A stretch of DNA of 64,000 nucleotides from Agrostemma githago (lineage: Eukaryota > Streptophyta > Magnoliopsida > Caryophyllales > Caryophyllaceae). Under the pieces are notes generated by a model. It was not told the origin of the DNA, did no database searches, and was given only the letters and a program-made list of their open reading frames with translations. The number at the start of each line of letters is the position of its first letter. Positions within the stretch are counted from its first letter, which is position 1. The stretch spans positions 3,162,001 through 3,226,000 of the forward strand of contig OY288248.1 of the NCBI GenBank assembly GCA_958450325.1, written 5' to 3'. The translations under genes and the position numbers were made by a program. This document shows, piece after piece, positions 1 through 12,252 of the stretch.

Positions 1-227
1 GCGTGGTTATATTTGAACCGTCACAATTTGTGGGACTATGGGTTCCTTAGGGCGCCATTTTGACATCGTTTTTGTACAATATGATAGTCTCAAGGGAAAA
101 TGTTTGATGAATTAGATAGCATTGTTCCTGAAATTAAGTTGGAAAGAAGTGGGTCTTAATACAAATAGAATAAGGTGTAGGGTGCAGATTTGTCTTATTC
201 CGTGGTTGTCTGATAAGAATTGGTTAG

Positions 228-898
228 GTTGAATACGATTCCAGAGTTATAAGTTTCCGGGAGCTGTTGGAGGTGTTCTGGTCGAGTCACGACTCAAGGC
301 AGGTCTTTGGCCAGGGTCCTGATGTTGGCAACCAATACAGGTAAACCTAAGCCGCTTCACCTTCACGTGTTGACTGTTGAGTATTCAAATACTCAAAAAT
401 CAGTTCTTTTGTTTGTGTACAGATCCATCATCTTCACCAACACTACTAGCGAGTCCAGATTGGCTGCCGTCACCAAAGACAGGGAGCAATCGAAATTGAA
501 AACCAGTATCGTGACCACCCAAATCTTACCCCTCGAAACATTTTATCCTGCTGAACCTGAGCATCAGGTATATTATATTCATCATGCGCTATATCTTGAT
601 CTTATTTCCTGTTGACAGATTCGAATGACTGATGATAACTGAGATGAGCTTGTATGTGTTTTGAGTCTGACATACTAACGGTATCTTTCAACTTTTACAG
701 AAATTCGAGCTCAAAAGACATCCCTTTCTTCTTCAGTTGATCGGTAACTTGCCTGAAGAGGAACTTGAGAGATCGAGCTTGGCAGTAAAAATAAACGGGT
801 ATGCAGCAGAACTTTGTCCCCCAAGGATTCAAAGGCAAATCGATGCAAAGATCAATGATATTATTAGGAAAGGGTGGCCTGTCTTAAGAGATATTTGA
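228..898 (+). CDS. MSRA5: Peptide methionine sulfoxide reductase A5-like, 3' exons only
   Basis: MsrA enzymes reduce methionine-S-sulfoxide in proteins, using thioredoxin or a similar reductant. Three exons can be joined in frame: 228-340, 423-567 and 701-898 (TGA at 896-898), with GT-AG introns between them. The first reads VEYDSRVISFRELLEVFWSS and ends in GPDVGNQYR split over the intron. The second carries the MsrA signature YRSIIFTNT and FYPAEPEHQ, and the third ends in GWPVLRDI. These match the C-terminal half of the MsrA fold and the longer C-terminus of the plant A5 type. The catalytic GCFW cysteine exon and the start codon lie left of the window, and bases 1-227 look like intron. Family assignment is firm. 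The A5 subtype rests on the recalled long C-terminus and on the neighbour PIN1. Confidence 0.88.
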
Positions 899-2066
899 CG
901 ATTATTGGGCTGAACAGATGATATTTCAGATGTTCTGAACTTCTGATGGCTCAACTTATTTTTGAAGAATGCATATTTATTCTCAGAGAAACTTCTTGAG
1001 TCTCTCTCGACGCATGTCCATAGCAGGAGTTTCTGAAAATGTCGGCCGAAGTTGACAGTTGTTTCATCATCAAAGTCATAAATGAAATGGAGATATTAGC
1101 ATTGCAGGATTCTAGATTTGATTTTTGTTTTAGAGTGTTGGTGCTGCAGCCTGCAGAATTCAGGAACTTGGGTAATGTATTTTGTGTTAGCTTCGGCAAC
1201 AGTCATTATGGTATTCAGTTTGGCCGGAGTAGGTTTCCAGTCGTCCCTCTAACCCGACTGCATCGTTCACATGTTATTCAAACCCTCATTCAATTCAGCT
1301 TTCCGTTACCTTTAGAGATCATCGTGTTAGGCTTCTTTCAGGGATGAAGTTATGCACATGTCGAGATCGTGCTTTAGCCGTGACTACTTCATACTTCCTA
1401 CTCGTATTAAACTATCCACTGATGAACCTAATATTTCCATAACCATTTCAACCTCTTATCTTAACTCGACCGTTTTAACTAACAAAATATATTAAAGTTG
1501 AAAGTTAGAGCCATCGAAATTAAGTATTGAAAACTGTAATATTAATACATGATCAATTTTTTCTTAATATAGATTTACTTAATCTTAACGAAGTTTTCAT
1601 AATTTTCGTAATGGAATTAATATTACTACTCCGTAAAAAATTTCGACTCGAAAAAGTTAAAAAAAGACAGGAGTAAAAGAACATATTTCAATTTTTGAAA
1701 AAAAATAGTACTCCGTACATAACTTTCTAATTTAACTTGATTTTTCAATCCGACCCATCATATTCATATTCATATTCTCACAATCACGTTCAATTTGAAT
1801 TACTGACGGTCTTCATTGTAACGAGTTATCCATTATATTGTTATAACAGGTCAAATGTTAAATCATTTAGTTAGAATAATGAGAAGGCAAATTTCTCAAA
1901 AATAACAATATGTTCGTCATTTTTTTATATAAAGAATAAATTGGTTAATACTCCAATATTTAATCCGTTACAAGAAAATCGTGTTTTGAATAGTAAAAAT
2001 GTGATCCGGGTTGGCCGACAGAAGTAAGTGGGCGTTGTTTACCTGCATTAATTAAATGTAACTTAA
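899..2066. other. Intergenic: probable MSRA5 3' UTR, then AT-rich spacer
   Basis: No gene seen. The first few hundred bases after the MSRA5 stop have mixed composition and are probably 3' UTR; the open frames on both strands there resemble no protein I know. From about 1440 to 2040 the DNA is very AT-rich and holds short TACTCCGTA-type fragments typical of decayed MITEs. The PIN1 leader follows. Confidence 0.5.
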
Positions 2067-2249
2067 GTGGCGCAGTCACTCCCACTCCCCAAATCCCCAA
2101 TCCTCACAAATAAAAGCACACTGGAGAAGAAAGAAGAGGAGCGAACCAAGAAGCGAAAGAAAGAAACCACCAGCAGCGGCGCCGCACAACAACCGAAACA
2201 GCAGCAGCCGCAGCAGCACCGTGAACGGCGGCAGGTGAAGAAGACGAAA

Positions 2250-3903
2250 ATGGCGTCGATTGACAAAGTTAGGGCGTCGCACATCTTGATCAAACACCAA
2301 GGCTCACGCCGTAAGGCTTCGTGGAAGGATCCAGAAGGTCGCGTTATCAACAACACCACCAGAGACGCCGCCGTCTCTCAGCTTAAGTCTATTCGCGATG
2401 ACATCATCTCCGGCAAATCTAACTTCTCCGATGTCGCATCTACTCTCTCCGACTGCAGCTCCGCCAAGCGCGGCGGCGATCTAGGTTTACTTCCTCTTCC
2501 TCTTTCTTAATCTACTTTTATGCCTGAAATCTGATCCAATTTCTACTCGTATTTTTGTATGAAACGGATCCGAATCATTTGAGCCGTAATTTGTTTGATT
2601 TTAGGTTTAGGTGCTTTGATTAATGGTTTTGGAAGAACTGATTTCTTGTACTCCGTACTTATTTGTTTTACCTTGTTTGAGCCTGAAGAATCTTTGTGGA
2701 TTAGACTCGAACTATTTGTGATTAGAGTTGATTCGTTTTTGAGGTTTGAACAATCTCTCGCTGGTTTTGGCTTGATAACTGAGTTTTTTCGCTTCTGAAC
2801 TGTGGAATTATGGCTCGGTTGGTTTACTAATTGACAAGGAAGGTTCGTTTTTCCGTGTACAGAACTGATTTCTGGTACTTGCTTTACCTCGTTTGAGTCT
2901 GAAGAATCTATGTGGATTAGACTCGAGCTATTTGTGATTAGAGTTGATTAATTTTGGAGGTTTGACCAATCTTTCGCTGGTTTTAGCTTGTTAACTGAGT
3001 TTTTTCTATAAGGACGTCGAGTTTCTATTTGGAAGTGTAACTGTGGAATTAAGGCTCGCTTAGTTAACTACTGAGTAATTGATAAAGAAGGTTCGTTTTT
3101 CGTGCACAGAAAATCGAAGGTTGTGTATGGAATCTATGAATACATAGTTTGATCATCTTATTAAGATATTGTTTGACCTGTTTCCTCTTGATATGTCGGA
3201 GAGTTTTGTGGCAGTTTGTTCATTGTGTAGAGTGAAGGAGATTGTGTGTTTGTTACATTAGTATCTCATCATGGAGAAGGACTGTTGATTTTCGAGGTTA
3301 GAGGATCGTAGTTTTCCATAGAAGTTCTAAAGGTTTATAGAATTACTTGTGTGGTTTGAAGGGTTGTTTGCTGGAGGTTTCCAATGTTTGCGTGGCAACA
3401 AAAGCAGGAAATGAATCAGCAAGAACTAGGATAGTGTATTAACGGGGAAAGATATGTAGAAGGAGTGTGTTGCGTTGCTCTAGACAAAAATCACTCACTT
3501 GGTAACTTGTAATGATGCACACTTTTGAGTTTTGATTCTATTATAATGAAAGTAGAATGAGAGTTACTTATCCTATTGTTGTCAGTTTGGACACGAGTTA
3601 TGAATGATTGTAGCTGGGTCGCTGGGATAATATTTCTGGTTAATATTGTTGGTCGTGTGTAGTCTGATCTGCTTTCTAAAGCACAGGCTGTCTCTTTCTT
3701 TACACCAAGCTGGAGTAAATCTTTAGTTTCATACATATGTTGGAGATGAATTGACTCAAATGTGTTGCTGCAATACAGGATCATTCGGGCGAGGGCAGAT
3801 GCAAAAGCCTTTTGAAGATGCAACATTTGCTCTAAATGTTGGGGAGATAAGTGACATAGTCGAGACTGAAAGCGGAGCCCATATCATCTTGAGGACAGGC
3901 TGA
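2250..3903 (+). CDS. PIN1: PIN1-type peptidyl-prolyl cis-trans isomerase (parvulin), 119 aa
   Basis: Isomerises phospho-Ser/Thr-Pro bonds; in Arabidopsis PIN1At acts in flowering-time control and auxin transport. Two exons, 2250-2484 and 3779-3903, are separated by a 1294-bp GT-AG intron that splits a glycine codon. The product starts MASIDKVRASHILIKHQGSR and ends SGAHIILRTG. It keeps the parvulin active-site stretches (KHQGSRRK phosphate-binding basic loop, the SDCSSAKRGGDLG cysteine loop, FGRGQMQKPFE). There is no WW domain, as in plant PIN1, and the length equals that of PIN1At (119 aa). An upstream in-frame ATG at 2067 would add 61 Lys/Gln-rich residues, but I chose 2250 because it matches the family N-terminus; the rest is probably 5' UTR. 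The intron contains a tandem duplication, listed separately. Confidence 0.95.
2634..3110. repeat. Tandem duplication inside the PIN1 intron
   Basis: Two diverged copies follow each other, about 2634-2860 and 2861-3110. Both begin AGAACTGATTTCT, share TTTGTGATTAGAGTTGATT and GAAGGTTCGTTTTT, and end just before a CGTGYACAGA. The second copy has an extra 20 or so bases near its end. No coding potential. Confidence 0.8.
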
Positions 3904-4760
3904 GCGAGCACCAAGTCGAACAAAGTGTTACACGATTCGACCTTCTATATGTAGCTCTGAGCATTTTATCTCTCTGAGATTAAAGTCCAGAAGCAATTTG
4001 ATTCTGTTTTGTCGATATGACACTAAGATTTTCAGGATGACTAGCTTGGATACTTTCATTTGAAGTCATAAAATCGATGAATATGTTCGCTTTTGCATCG
4101 ACTTAAATTTCTCATTGATTTGAATGTGGATGGCAACATGGCTTTCGTGTTCTAGGCTTTTTAGCTAGTTTGGTCGATACTTAATACTGCTCTGTTTACA
4201 TGAAATTGCTTTCACATTATGCAAATCGGATAAACCCTCTAACCTAGAGCAGTTAAATTCGTTTTTTTACTTCCGAGAAAGGTCAATCATTTTATCGACT
4301 GTTTTTAGGATAAGATTATTACAACTGACTTTCACCTAATTGGAGAAGAATATCAACGGTTTTTAGGAGAAGATTATTTCTTCATTCTATATTTTTTAGG
4401 AGAGGGAGATTCAAACCTGGAACCTACTACACCTAATCAGTAGGCTAATCTTAAATAGTTAAGATCCAGTAACAGGGAAGAAGGTAAGAAAATGAGCATC
4501 GGCGACACTGCCCAGATTAGGAAGAGAGTGACTTGACATTGGCAATAAGAAGTTTCTACTGAGTACTAAATGTTTTAACGATTCTCGAGTTAAACCATAC
4601 AATTTTGGTTTTCAATTTTCTGCTGCACGTGAACTCGAAAAGAATACGGTTGTGTAAATTTACATCATAAATTAAAGGAAATCTGAAGATGTCAAATTTT
4701 CTTGTGAGCTTGCCTTGTAACTTTGTGCATCCTATTGTCAGATCAAAAGAAATTTACCAT
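3904..4760. other. Spacer between convergent PIN1 and CCCH genes
   Basis: Holds the likely 3' UTRs of two convergent genes (PIN1 from the left, the CCCH gene from the right). No open frame of note and no recognised element. Confidence 0.5.
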
Positions 4761-7200
4761 CTACCATTTACCAAGACCAGATGGATCTAGATCTAGATTT
4801 GTCCTGTGATTTCGATGGTGTTTTTTTAGCCTTTTACTGCTGTTAGAATTTATGAAGTTCCCAGCTCTCACAATTGGCAATGAAACATGCTCAAAAGGGC
4901 AACTTGGTCCTTTCCTGCACCCCTTTGAGCTCTGAAAAAACTTGCATGCTTTCCTTTCCCTTGACTGTATTGACTCTGCTGCCAGTTCTGGTGCACCTCC
5001 CTGATACTGTTGTGGTGTACACTGTTCCTGAGATGCATTCCTCTCCATACCATGTAGCCTGACCAGGTTCTTGTAGTAATTCACGTCCTTGATCACCTGT
5101 GTACCCAGAGACGAATGAGATTCCTGCCTCGGACTTCGATCCTTTGGACTTGTTGATGAAGCGTTTGGCCACAAGATCGCAGCACTCGAACTGGGTGCAA
5201 CCTTCCTGGATTGATCCAGTTCAATGTACATCGGATTTCTCGACACTGAAATGGAAGGAGTATCTGAATAAGGTTTCAGGCATGTAGAAAAGTCTGATGA
5301 AGAACTGTTTAACCCAAAGATGGTAGAACTTGACAGTGAATCAACCATATTTCTGCTGTTAGTACAGGATTTTGCATTTTGCTGGGACGTGATTTGGGGT
5401 TGGAGAGTCTGAGAATTGAACAACGTATATGAAAGATGACCCGGGTTTTCTGTAGTATAAGTCACGGGAACTTTTGACAGAGACTCAATCATTTCGGGGT
5501 CATTTAAGATTTGAAGGAGTAGATCAGTGTCAATCATGCCGCCTTTCTCTTTGCTTGTCAACATTGCTGCTAACACAGCAGACGCTGCAGCAATACCATC
5601 AGCAGTAATTTCATGTAATTTGTCATCGACGGTTGACTTGGAGTCAATTTGTAAGTTAGATTCTTCAATAGATTCAGAGCATGACGCTGACTCGATAGGC
5701 AAGGCTTCCTCTTCAATAGGTTTCAATGGAATGATAGGGGTTTCAGTATCGTCATAATCACAGTTTTCAGACTCTGGTGAAATTCTTGGGCTGCATGGAA
5801 TAAATAAATGAAAGCTCAAAAGCAAGTGACAGCTAGCAGGGGGGAAGCGAGAACAAATGCCTCATTATACAAGCTGTCATCACGAGTAGAGAAGTGAAAA
5901 CAACACGTATATTTACTAATTGTTGGCACCAAAACATATTTTTGGCAGACGAGGGATGAATACCTTGGAGGAATGGCGGATACATTGGAGTATAAAGCTA
6001 CTAAATCTCTCGTTTCCCTGTAATTTTGTGTCATTCTCTCTTCACTTTCTTCACCAGCCACCACTTGCCATTCAGTTTTTAGCAAAAACTGTTAAATGTT
6101 CACACAAAGACGATACATTCAACATTCGGTATCAAATGATTCAAATCCATGCAGCATCGCACGCAGAGTCTCAAATCTGAACACTTGTTTTATAAACTAC
6201 TCGTAGTTTAAAGTTAACACATCAAACTATAGAAGGACCTTATGAGGGTATAGATCAACTTACCACAGGAGGGCATTTCCATTCAATATGGGGTACACAA
6301 ATTGGTTTCGATCTAGAGGAATGTTCCTTGCTTCCAAAACTGCGAGATGAGTTGTTGATTTTCATTTCACTGGAGTGGTATAAAGCTACATTTTCCGGAA
6401 CGTAATCTTCAGCTTTGCTAACAACCTTGGAAGGGTAATCTTCTGAAAACATTTTTACCTATTACAAGAAGATTTTCCATTAGATGATTAAGCACAAATG
6501 CAAAAGCCAAAAAACAAACAAAAAATGAAGACATGCTTGTTGCCAAGATCCCATGTTACAAGCATTATCGACAATATCTATGATACTAGCGTGCACTACG
6601 GATAACTACATAAGGAACCCCTCGGAGTCCTCAAAAAGTAAAGAGTAGTTTGCCCCCTTTGCAATTCTTGGCCCCCTAGACGTCAAATCCCGGCTCCTAC
6701 ACTAGTACATTGTGAAACAGGTCGCTTTCATGGCTCGTTTTCTTCTAACAGGGATCATGATTTCTTGGCTAACCATTTCTATATCGTTTTCAATACGTTT
6801 TAAAACAATCTCATCCGGCTCAAATGAGAAACAAACTCAACTGCATGCACCAATTGTCCAATCCCATTAAAGTAATCTACTGTAAATTGAGTATAACAAC
6901 ATTGCAATGAACTTTATTCCATAACATTGCAATCCATTAATTAATTAATAATGCAACTATAAAGTTCAACATCAGCATTATTTAGGCAATTAGGCTTAGA
7001 CCAAACTCAGACATTGTTACAATTCATGAATCATGATCAAAACTGTAGACAGAGCCAGAGGTACCCTCCACAATAGGTACCAGTTTCGATCCTCAAAAAT
7101 ATACTCATACTAAATAAAAAGAAGAAAATACCTGACAAAACTGATCATCTGAACCCCGTTTTACTCTCTTGAATCTGTCATTGGATAAACCCTGTTCCAT
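4761..7200 (-). CDS. CCCH-type zinc-finger protein (C3H6/C3H30-like), 472 aa
   Basis: Probable RNA- or chromatin-associated nuclear protein; the biological role is not deducible here. Four exons on the minus strand: 7132-7200 (ATG at 7200), 6264-6458, 5964-6088 and 4761-5790. All introns are GT-AG and the phases agree. Exon 1 ends in DDQFCQ and exon 2 starts VKMFSEDYPSKV, with IEWKCPPV at its end. Exon 3 holds EWQVVAGEESEE and VSAIPP, and exon 4 starts with a TPIIPLKPIEEE stretch. These are the conserved N-terminal blocks that I recall for the plant C3H6/30-like proteins. One zinc finger near the C-terminus fits CX8CX5CX3H (CKFFQSSKGC, RKGPSC, PFEH). It is followed by a basic SSKRLKKHHRNHR tail that could be a nuclear signal. 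The middle is Ser-rich and low complexity. The exact subfamily number is uncertain. Confidence 0.85.
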
Positions 7201-8254
7201 ATTTTTGTTGAATCTTACAACCTAAACAAAAACCCTTGAAAAATTTTCCAGTAAAATTCCTAAAGTAGAGTGCTTTCTACAATTAGAGTACGTAGTAGTA
7301 TTCACTAAACATGCCGAAAATAGAAAAGGGTATGGGATGAAAAGAGAAGAAAGAACCCTAGAAGTTTAAAAACCAGAATTAAATTAAATTAAATTGGGTG
7401 TTGATATTTCTGGAGTTGCGCGGGTTTTAGAGAGACTGCATGCCTAGGATGCATTAATTACTCTTTACCGTCGGCATTTTACTTCTTATTATCGGCGTTA
7501 ATTATATAAAATGACAATTTTGTCCCTGCAATTTATTTTCGAAATAATATTACTCTTATTCCCTCCTAGTTTTTTTTATCTTCGCTCTTTCCTTTTTGGC
7601 ACTAATTCGATCTTACCTCTTTCCATTTTTGGTTTTGGCTGTACTTCAATCAATTTTTTTATTCTTTCTTCAATTTTTTATTTTTTTCCTTTACTCACAA
7701 ACCCCACTAGGAGGGAGTACATTTTATAGATTATCGGTTTATTAAAACTCAATAATAAAACCGACTTTTTCGATTATCGTAATAAACTAAAACCGACATA
7801 GGTAATATACGAAATTACATAAAATGACGACTTTTCACTTGAAATTAATTCTCAAAATAATATCACAATTACCGACTTTAATGTATCAAACCCGAATTGA
7901 GATTATTTTTCGGTTACTACCTTCTCTTTAGAAAAATATGTTAAAAGTTGTCTCTTTTATCCCTTTTGAAATCTAATCAAATTAGTTAAAAAATGATTGC
8001 GAAAGTGGTAATTGAGCATCTTGAGTATATTCAATTGTGAAATTAGATCCCTTTATGTGCATCGCTATTACAAAATGAATATCATGCTACAAAATACTTC
8101 ATCCGTTCACAAATGATCGCCGATTTCAGTAACATACATACCCCTCAGATAGGCATTATGACTAGAAGAGAGTACACCCCCTTACAAGCTACTCTCAAAA
8201 ACCGTGTTATTTGTAAATTTGTACTGTAAATACTAAGAAAAGTCTGGCATTTCT
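7201..8254. other. Spacer between the CCCH gene and the coiled-coil gene
   Basis: Bases 7201-7400 are the probable 5' leader and promoter of the CCCH gene, including an (AAATT)n run near 7378-7396. The remainder is AT-rich with poly-T stretches. The last 200 bp are probably the 3' UTR of the next minus-strand gene. No supported gene or element. Confidence 0.45.
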
Positions 8255-10078
8255 CTATTCCTTCTCGACTTCGTGCTGAGGCCGGTTTTCATCTGCAACT
8301 ACTGTATGTGAACTTGATGCGATTTTGACATCGGGTGTAGATGCTGAAAAGGGCTTTATTGACGAACGAAGTGACTCAGGCCCATCTGATGTAATTCTCC
8401 GGCATAAGGAATCACAGTTACTAATAACCTCTGTTAAGCGCCCTTTAAGTTCCCCGAGCTCCACTTGCAGGGCATGAACTACATTAATTATAGACACAGG
8501 ATCAGTAAGAATATCGTTTTTAATCAACGCTAAGTCTGACAGTATTGCATTAGATTTGCTGCTAACCTTCTGATAAATGCTGTGAAGTAGTTTTCATGGC
8601 TGAGACCGACCCATTGAACCGTTGCATGAGTTTAACTGCTAATGCATCTACAACTTCTATCTTGTTTTCTATCTCTTCCTGCAACAAAATCCGGTAATCT
8701 ACATTATCATTCAAAAACTTAAGAGTAGAGTAACAAAGTTTTAGCATGCAAACACGAACAGCTACAACGGTATGACATCACACTTTTATACGGATGCAGA
8801 GGCACAGTTATTGAGAAGGATTGACGATTTTGATTCAGGGAAGAAAAACCACCTGATTTGTAACATTATAAGCTACTTATATCGTAAAATGTCAGCATAC
8901 TGTATAGTATAGCAATAAGAAAGTGCATTGACCTGTCTAGAGCTGATCTTCTGCACATTGTCCTCCTGCCAATCACGATACATTGAGAAAAGCTCCAAGA
9001 TTACCTGCGGGTTTAGAGTACCTAGCACCAACACAGATTGGAATAACTCAGTAACCCAAAACAAAGCAAATGAGGCCAGACGGGGTACTTCTCTAATCCG
9101 CACATCAAGTATAGAATTTGGTCCTTCTCACGCAAAGGCGGAATCATACATTCTAGATTTCCATTAGTACATGGTGCACACAACTACTCGCTCTAACAGG
9201 GTCGTTGTCAAATTCTTCACAGAGTTCAGACACCACATCCCCTTACGCACAAGTACAAGCACGCAAAGAAGCAACAGAAGACGAGAAGAACAGAAGCCAA
9301 AAGTGAAAGAGAAGATGCACCGTGTTTAGAACCAGATGCGGGCTTCCGTACTAAAAGATCAGTCAAACTGCTCTCGGTTGGAGGGGCTGTTAAAATAGGT
9401 GTAGCCTGAAACCATAAAATTCCTCGTTCGTCAAGACCTTGTTTGGATAGATAAATAGGAGAAAAAGGGAGGCGAGAGAGAACGAATGTCATGATTTTCC
9501 CTCCAAATCCCTCTATCCAAACACACCCAAAGATGTCACACAACAAATTTTGAGTGACGACTCCGTTTAGTCCACTCATTACACATTAATGTACCTAGAC
9601 AGTACGTCTCAGGATCAAATTGCATCCCTATAATTCGACTTAAGTGCCTTCTTCATTGACCAAAAAAATCAAGCAAAACCTATATTTGAGACAAACTTGT
9701 AGTAATTCATCTCAACTCAAAAAAGCAATCAAAACCCATAAAAAAGACGGGATTTTTCGACTTAAACACACATAATTCTTCAATGGGCAGTCACCAATTT
9801 CAAAAAAGATTGAAACTTTGAACCCTAGAAACCCAAATATACTGGAGAAAAAGCTCACAATTTGAAGGGAATTGAGCCTCTCCAGAATGGGGTCAACATG
9901 TTGTAGCCTTTCAGAAATAGTAGTAATCTGATCTTCTGGTCTCTGAAGAATCACGAAACACAAAACACAGTGAAATTAATGGAGAAGAAAGATAGGGAGA
10001 CAACAAGACAAGTGAAGCAATCATCATCATTCATCAACTTACGAGCGATGGTGAAAGTGTGGATTCAGAAGCGCCCAT
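8255..10078 (-). CDS. Conserved plant coiled-coil protein, function not recognised, 209 aa
   Basis: Six exons on the minus strand: 10043-10078 (ATG at 10078, MGASESTLSPSL), 9859-9942, 9321-9405, 8933-9021, 8567-8678 and 8255-8478. All introns are GT-AG and all phases agree. The protein has a heptad-like opening (EDQITTISERLQHVDPILER), then a Ser/Thr-rich linker, GTLNPQVILELFSMYRDWQE, a long helix EEIENKIEVVDALAVKLMQR, and SEVHALQVELGELKGRLTEV. It ends in a loose acidic tail. I recall similar small plant proteins of unknown function. The size and helical make-up recall BLOC-1/BORC-like subunits, but I see no signature that proves this. The last intron is only 88 bp (8479-8566), and reading through it would falsely suggest a frameshift. 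No signal peptide or membrane segment. Confidence 0.75.
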
Positions 10079-10259
10079 TTGATGCCAGAGCTACTCTTAA
10101 CACAATCACTAATCGATATGATAATCCTGGACTTACAAAACTATGTATTCCGGCGTGTTCCTGGCTGGGAATAAAGATTTGGGATTGAATCCGGTGGCGA
10201 AGCACATCAAGCGTTTGGGAAGTTTGAGAACACCTGTATTATATACACTTTAAATCGAA

Positions 10260-10867
10260 CTGTTGGGAAGGTTATACCGGGTCATGTTTCGAAACTATTC
10301 CCCTTTTTATTACCACGGAATTTATAGATTGTGGATTAATTATGGTGCGAATTCTAAGACATTTAATTTTAGAACCTAGTCGGACCGAAAAGTGTGAATA
10401 ATAACCTTCAAAATCGACAATTTTTATGAGCGTATGATGCTGTTTGTTTAAATCGTTTAGAACAACCGATATGCGTTAAAATGACTTTGAGCAGTTAGCA
10501 AAGGAATGAAGACGATTTAGAATCGATTATTTAGCTAGTTTCGTCAAATTTCGACATGACTCGAAGAATATTCATAAGGGCTCTAAATGTGTGTATTTTA
10601 AACTATTTCCCCCTTTTACAACCATGGGATTTATGTACAGATTATAGAGTAATTAAGGAGCGAAATTCAAGACATTTAATTTCAAGACCTTGTCGGACCA
10701 AAAAACGTGGATAATACACCGTAACCTTCAAAATCGACTATTTTTGACGAATTTTATGATTCGATGAGGCTTCTTGCTGAAACCATTTAGAGACAACCGC
10801 CATGCGTTGAAATGACTATCAATTACTCGTAGAAGTAAAGGATCAAAGACGAATTCGAATCGAGTAT
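10260..10867. repeat. Diverged tandem repeat array, left part (about 313-bp unit)
   Basis: Roughly two copies are present. Landmarks recur at matching offsets: CGGACC at 10381 and 10694, preceded by a GACATTTAATTT motif, with AACCTTCAAAATCGAC downstream, then ATATGCGTT/CATGCGTT and GAATCGA. The array continues at 29485-30680 on the other side of the retrotransposon, so it predates that insertion. No coding potential. It lies just upstream of the coiled-coil gene and could overlap its promoter. Confidence 0.8.
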
Positions 10868-10872
10868 ATAGC
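10868..10872. repeat. Target site duplication, left copy
   Basis: ATAGC directly before the left LTR. The same five bases follow the right LTR at 29480-29484. A 5-bp duplication is the standard footprint of Ty3/gypsy integrase. Confidence 0.95.
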
Positions 10873-11618
10873 TGTAGACACCCACATTTTGACCGCCAGG
10901 TGTCTATAGTAGTTCCCGACAAACACCCGATGATGATCGGACGCTAACATGCTTTAACGTACTCGGAAATGGGCTCGAAATGATGGACATTTGGCCTAGG
11001 CATTTTAAGGAGTACAAATCTCACAAAACCAACCTCAAATTCAGGCCCAGTGGGTCGTTTCGAGTCAAATAACACTAATTTGGGTCGAATCCGTCACCAG
11101 GGGTAAAACCGTCTTTTAGCGACCGAGTCAAAACCCGGTCAAAGATATTTCCCGAAACTTCCGGACTGACCGTGACATCTCACGTGTCCAGTCCACACTC
11201 CAACTCTACAAAATCAGCCATTCACAAAAATAATAAACAATTCCGTAGAATTCGATCCCGAGTAGGAATCCTATCCGAGAACCGACTCAAACACTCAACC
11301 GAGTTGAAACACTCGGCCAAGTACCCAAACCAGCCGGTTTTTTCCTCTTTTCTTCCCACACAAGAAAACGGAATTCTCGTTCTCCTCAGCTTCTTACTCA
11401 AGCGGTAATTCTAGCTCAAACAGGAGTCCTATTCAAAAACCGATTCGAGCATCCGACCGAGTGTAAAACACTCGGCCGAAACAGCCCAAAACAGTAGCAA
11501 AACGCCCGGTTTCCCTTTCTTCCTCTACAAGAAAGCGGAATTCTTATTTCCCTCAAATTCTCTCGTTTGCTATCCCAAGCGGTAGTCAAACTCTCCTAAG
11601 ACAAGGTCGGGAATTTCC

Positions 11619-11626
11619 TATAAATA
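11619..11626 (+). promoter_or_regulatory. LTR promoter TATA box (left copy; right copy at 27780-27787)
   Basis: CTATAAATAG lies in a region that changes from CAA/CTC-rich to the leader-like sequence GCCCCTTGCATCC. This is a good plant TATA box and would start the genomic RNA about 30 bp downstream. Placement by motif only. Confidence 0.65.
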
Positions 11627-12221
11627 GCCCCTTGCATCCATCAATTATCGACACCAATTAACCATCAATAATTTACCAAAATTATACACACACACACGAT
11701 TTTTCAGCAATAGTTATCTAGCATCCCGACACACATAATTCCTTAGCATCGTTAGACCGATATTACGTCATAAACCCGAAGGAAAACCGGTTCCCACACC
11801 CGAGCCTTCACCCGTCCGAACCTTCACCTTAGCCGAACCAAATCTCGACGCTCCCGTGCCTAGCCACATTCCGACAAGTCCCGATCCGAGTCGACAAGAG
11901 CATGTAGGCTGAGGGTGCAACAAAACCCGATCTCTTCCTTTCTCTCCTTCTCTTTTCTTCGTCCGTTTTTTTTATTACGGGTCTAGAGTCGTTTTCTTAT
12001 TATTTTTCTAATATCGTTATTAACGAAAAACTATTTTCATAACGAATATTCTTAAACATACGATATCGATTTTTCTATAATCGAATATCGTATCGAAAAG
12101 AATTATATTAAGATTTCGACGATAGCAGAAATCGTTACATCTTTTTTGTCAAAATTCTTTTCTTTTACTTTTCGTTCAAAATAACAATTTTCGAACAAAA
12201 ATAAAAACGGACAGACCCGCA

Positions 12222-12252
12222 CGCGAGTCGCGCCATGCCCAGGCGACTCGCG
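12222..12252. repeat. Perfect 10-bp GC-rich inverted repeat in the LTR
   Basis: CGCGAGTCGC at 12222-12231 and GCGACTCGCG at 12243-12252 flank an 11-base loop. The hairpin stands out in AT-rich surroundings and would lie in the transcribed 5' part of the RNA. A related CGAGTCGCGCG block occurs near 12534. The right LTR carries the same hairpin at 28383-28413. Confidence 0.75.

Noticed and set aside
2067..2249. 61-residue N-terminal extension of PIN1
   Set aside because: Low-complexity Lys/Gln-rich sequence with no counterpart in plant PIN1; most likely 5' UTR.
4868..5287. Extra ORFs on both strands within the CCCH gene
   Set aside because: Overlap the conserved zinc-finger exon in other frames.
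8479..8566. Apparent frameshift in the coiled-coil gene
   Set aside because: Contiguous reading breaks after HLSE, but a GT-AG intron of 88 bp (donor GTTAGC, acceptor TGTAG) restores SEVHALQVELGELKG with correct phases.
9226..9320. Hydrophobic tail (LLASVLLVFCCFFACLYLC) suggesting a membrane segment
   Set aside because: It is read-through of the intron after exon 3; the splice at 9321/9021 gives KHGTLNPQ and fits the family.
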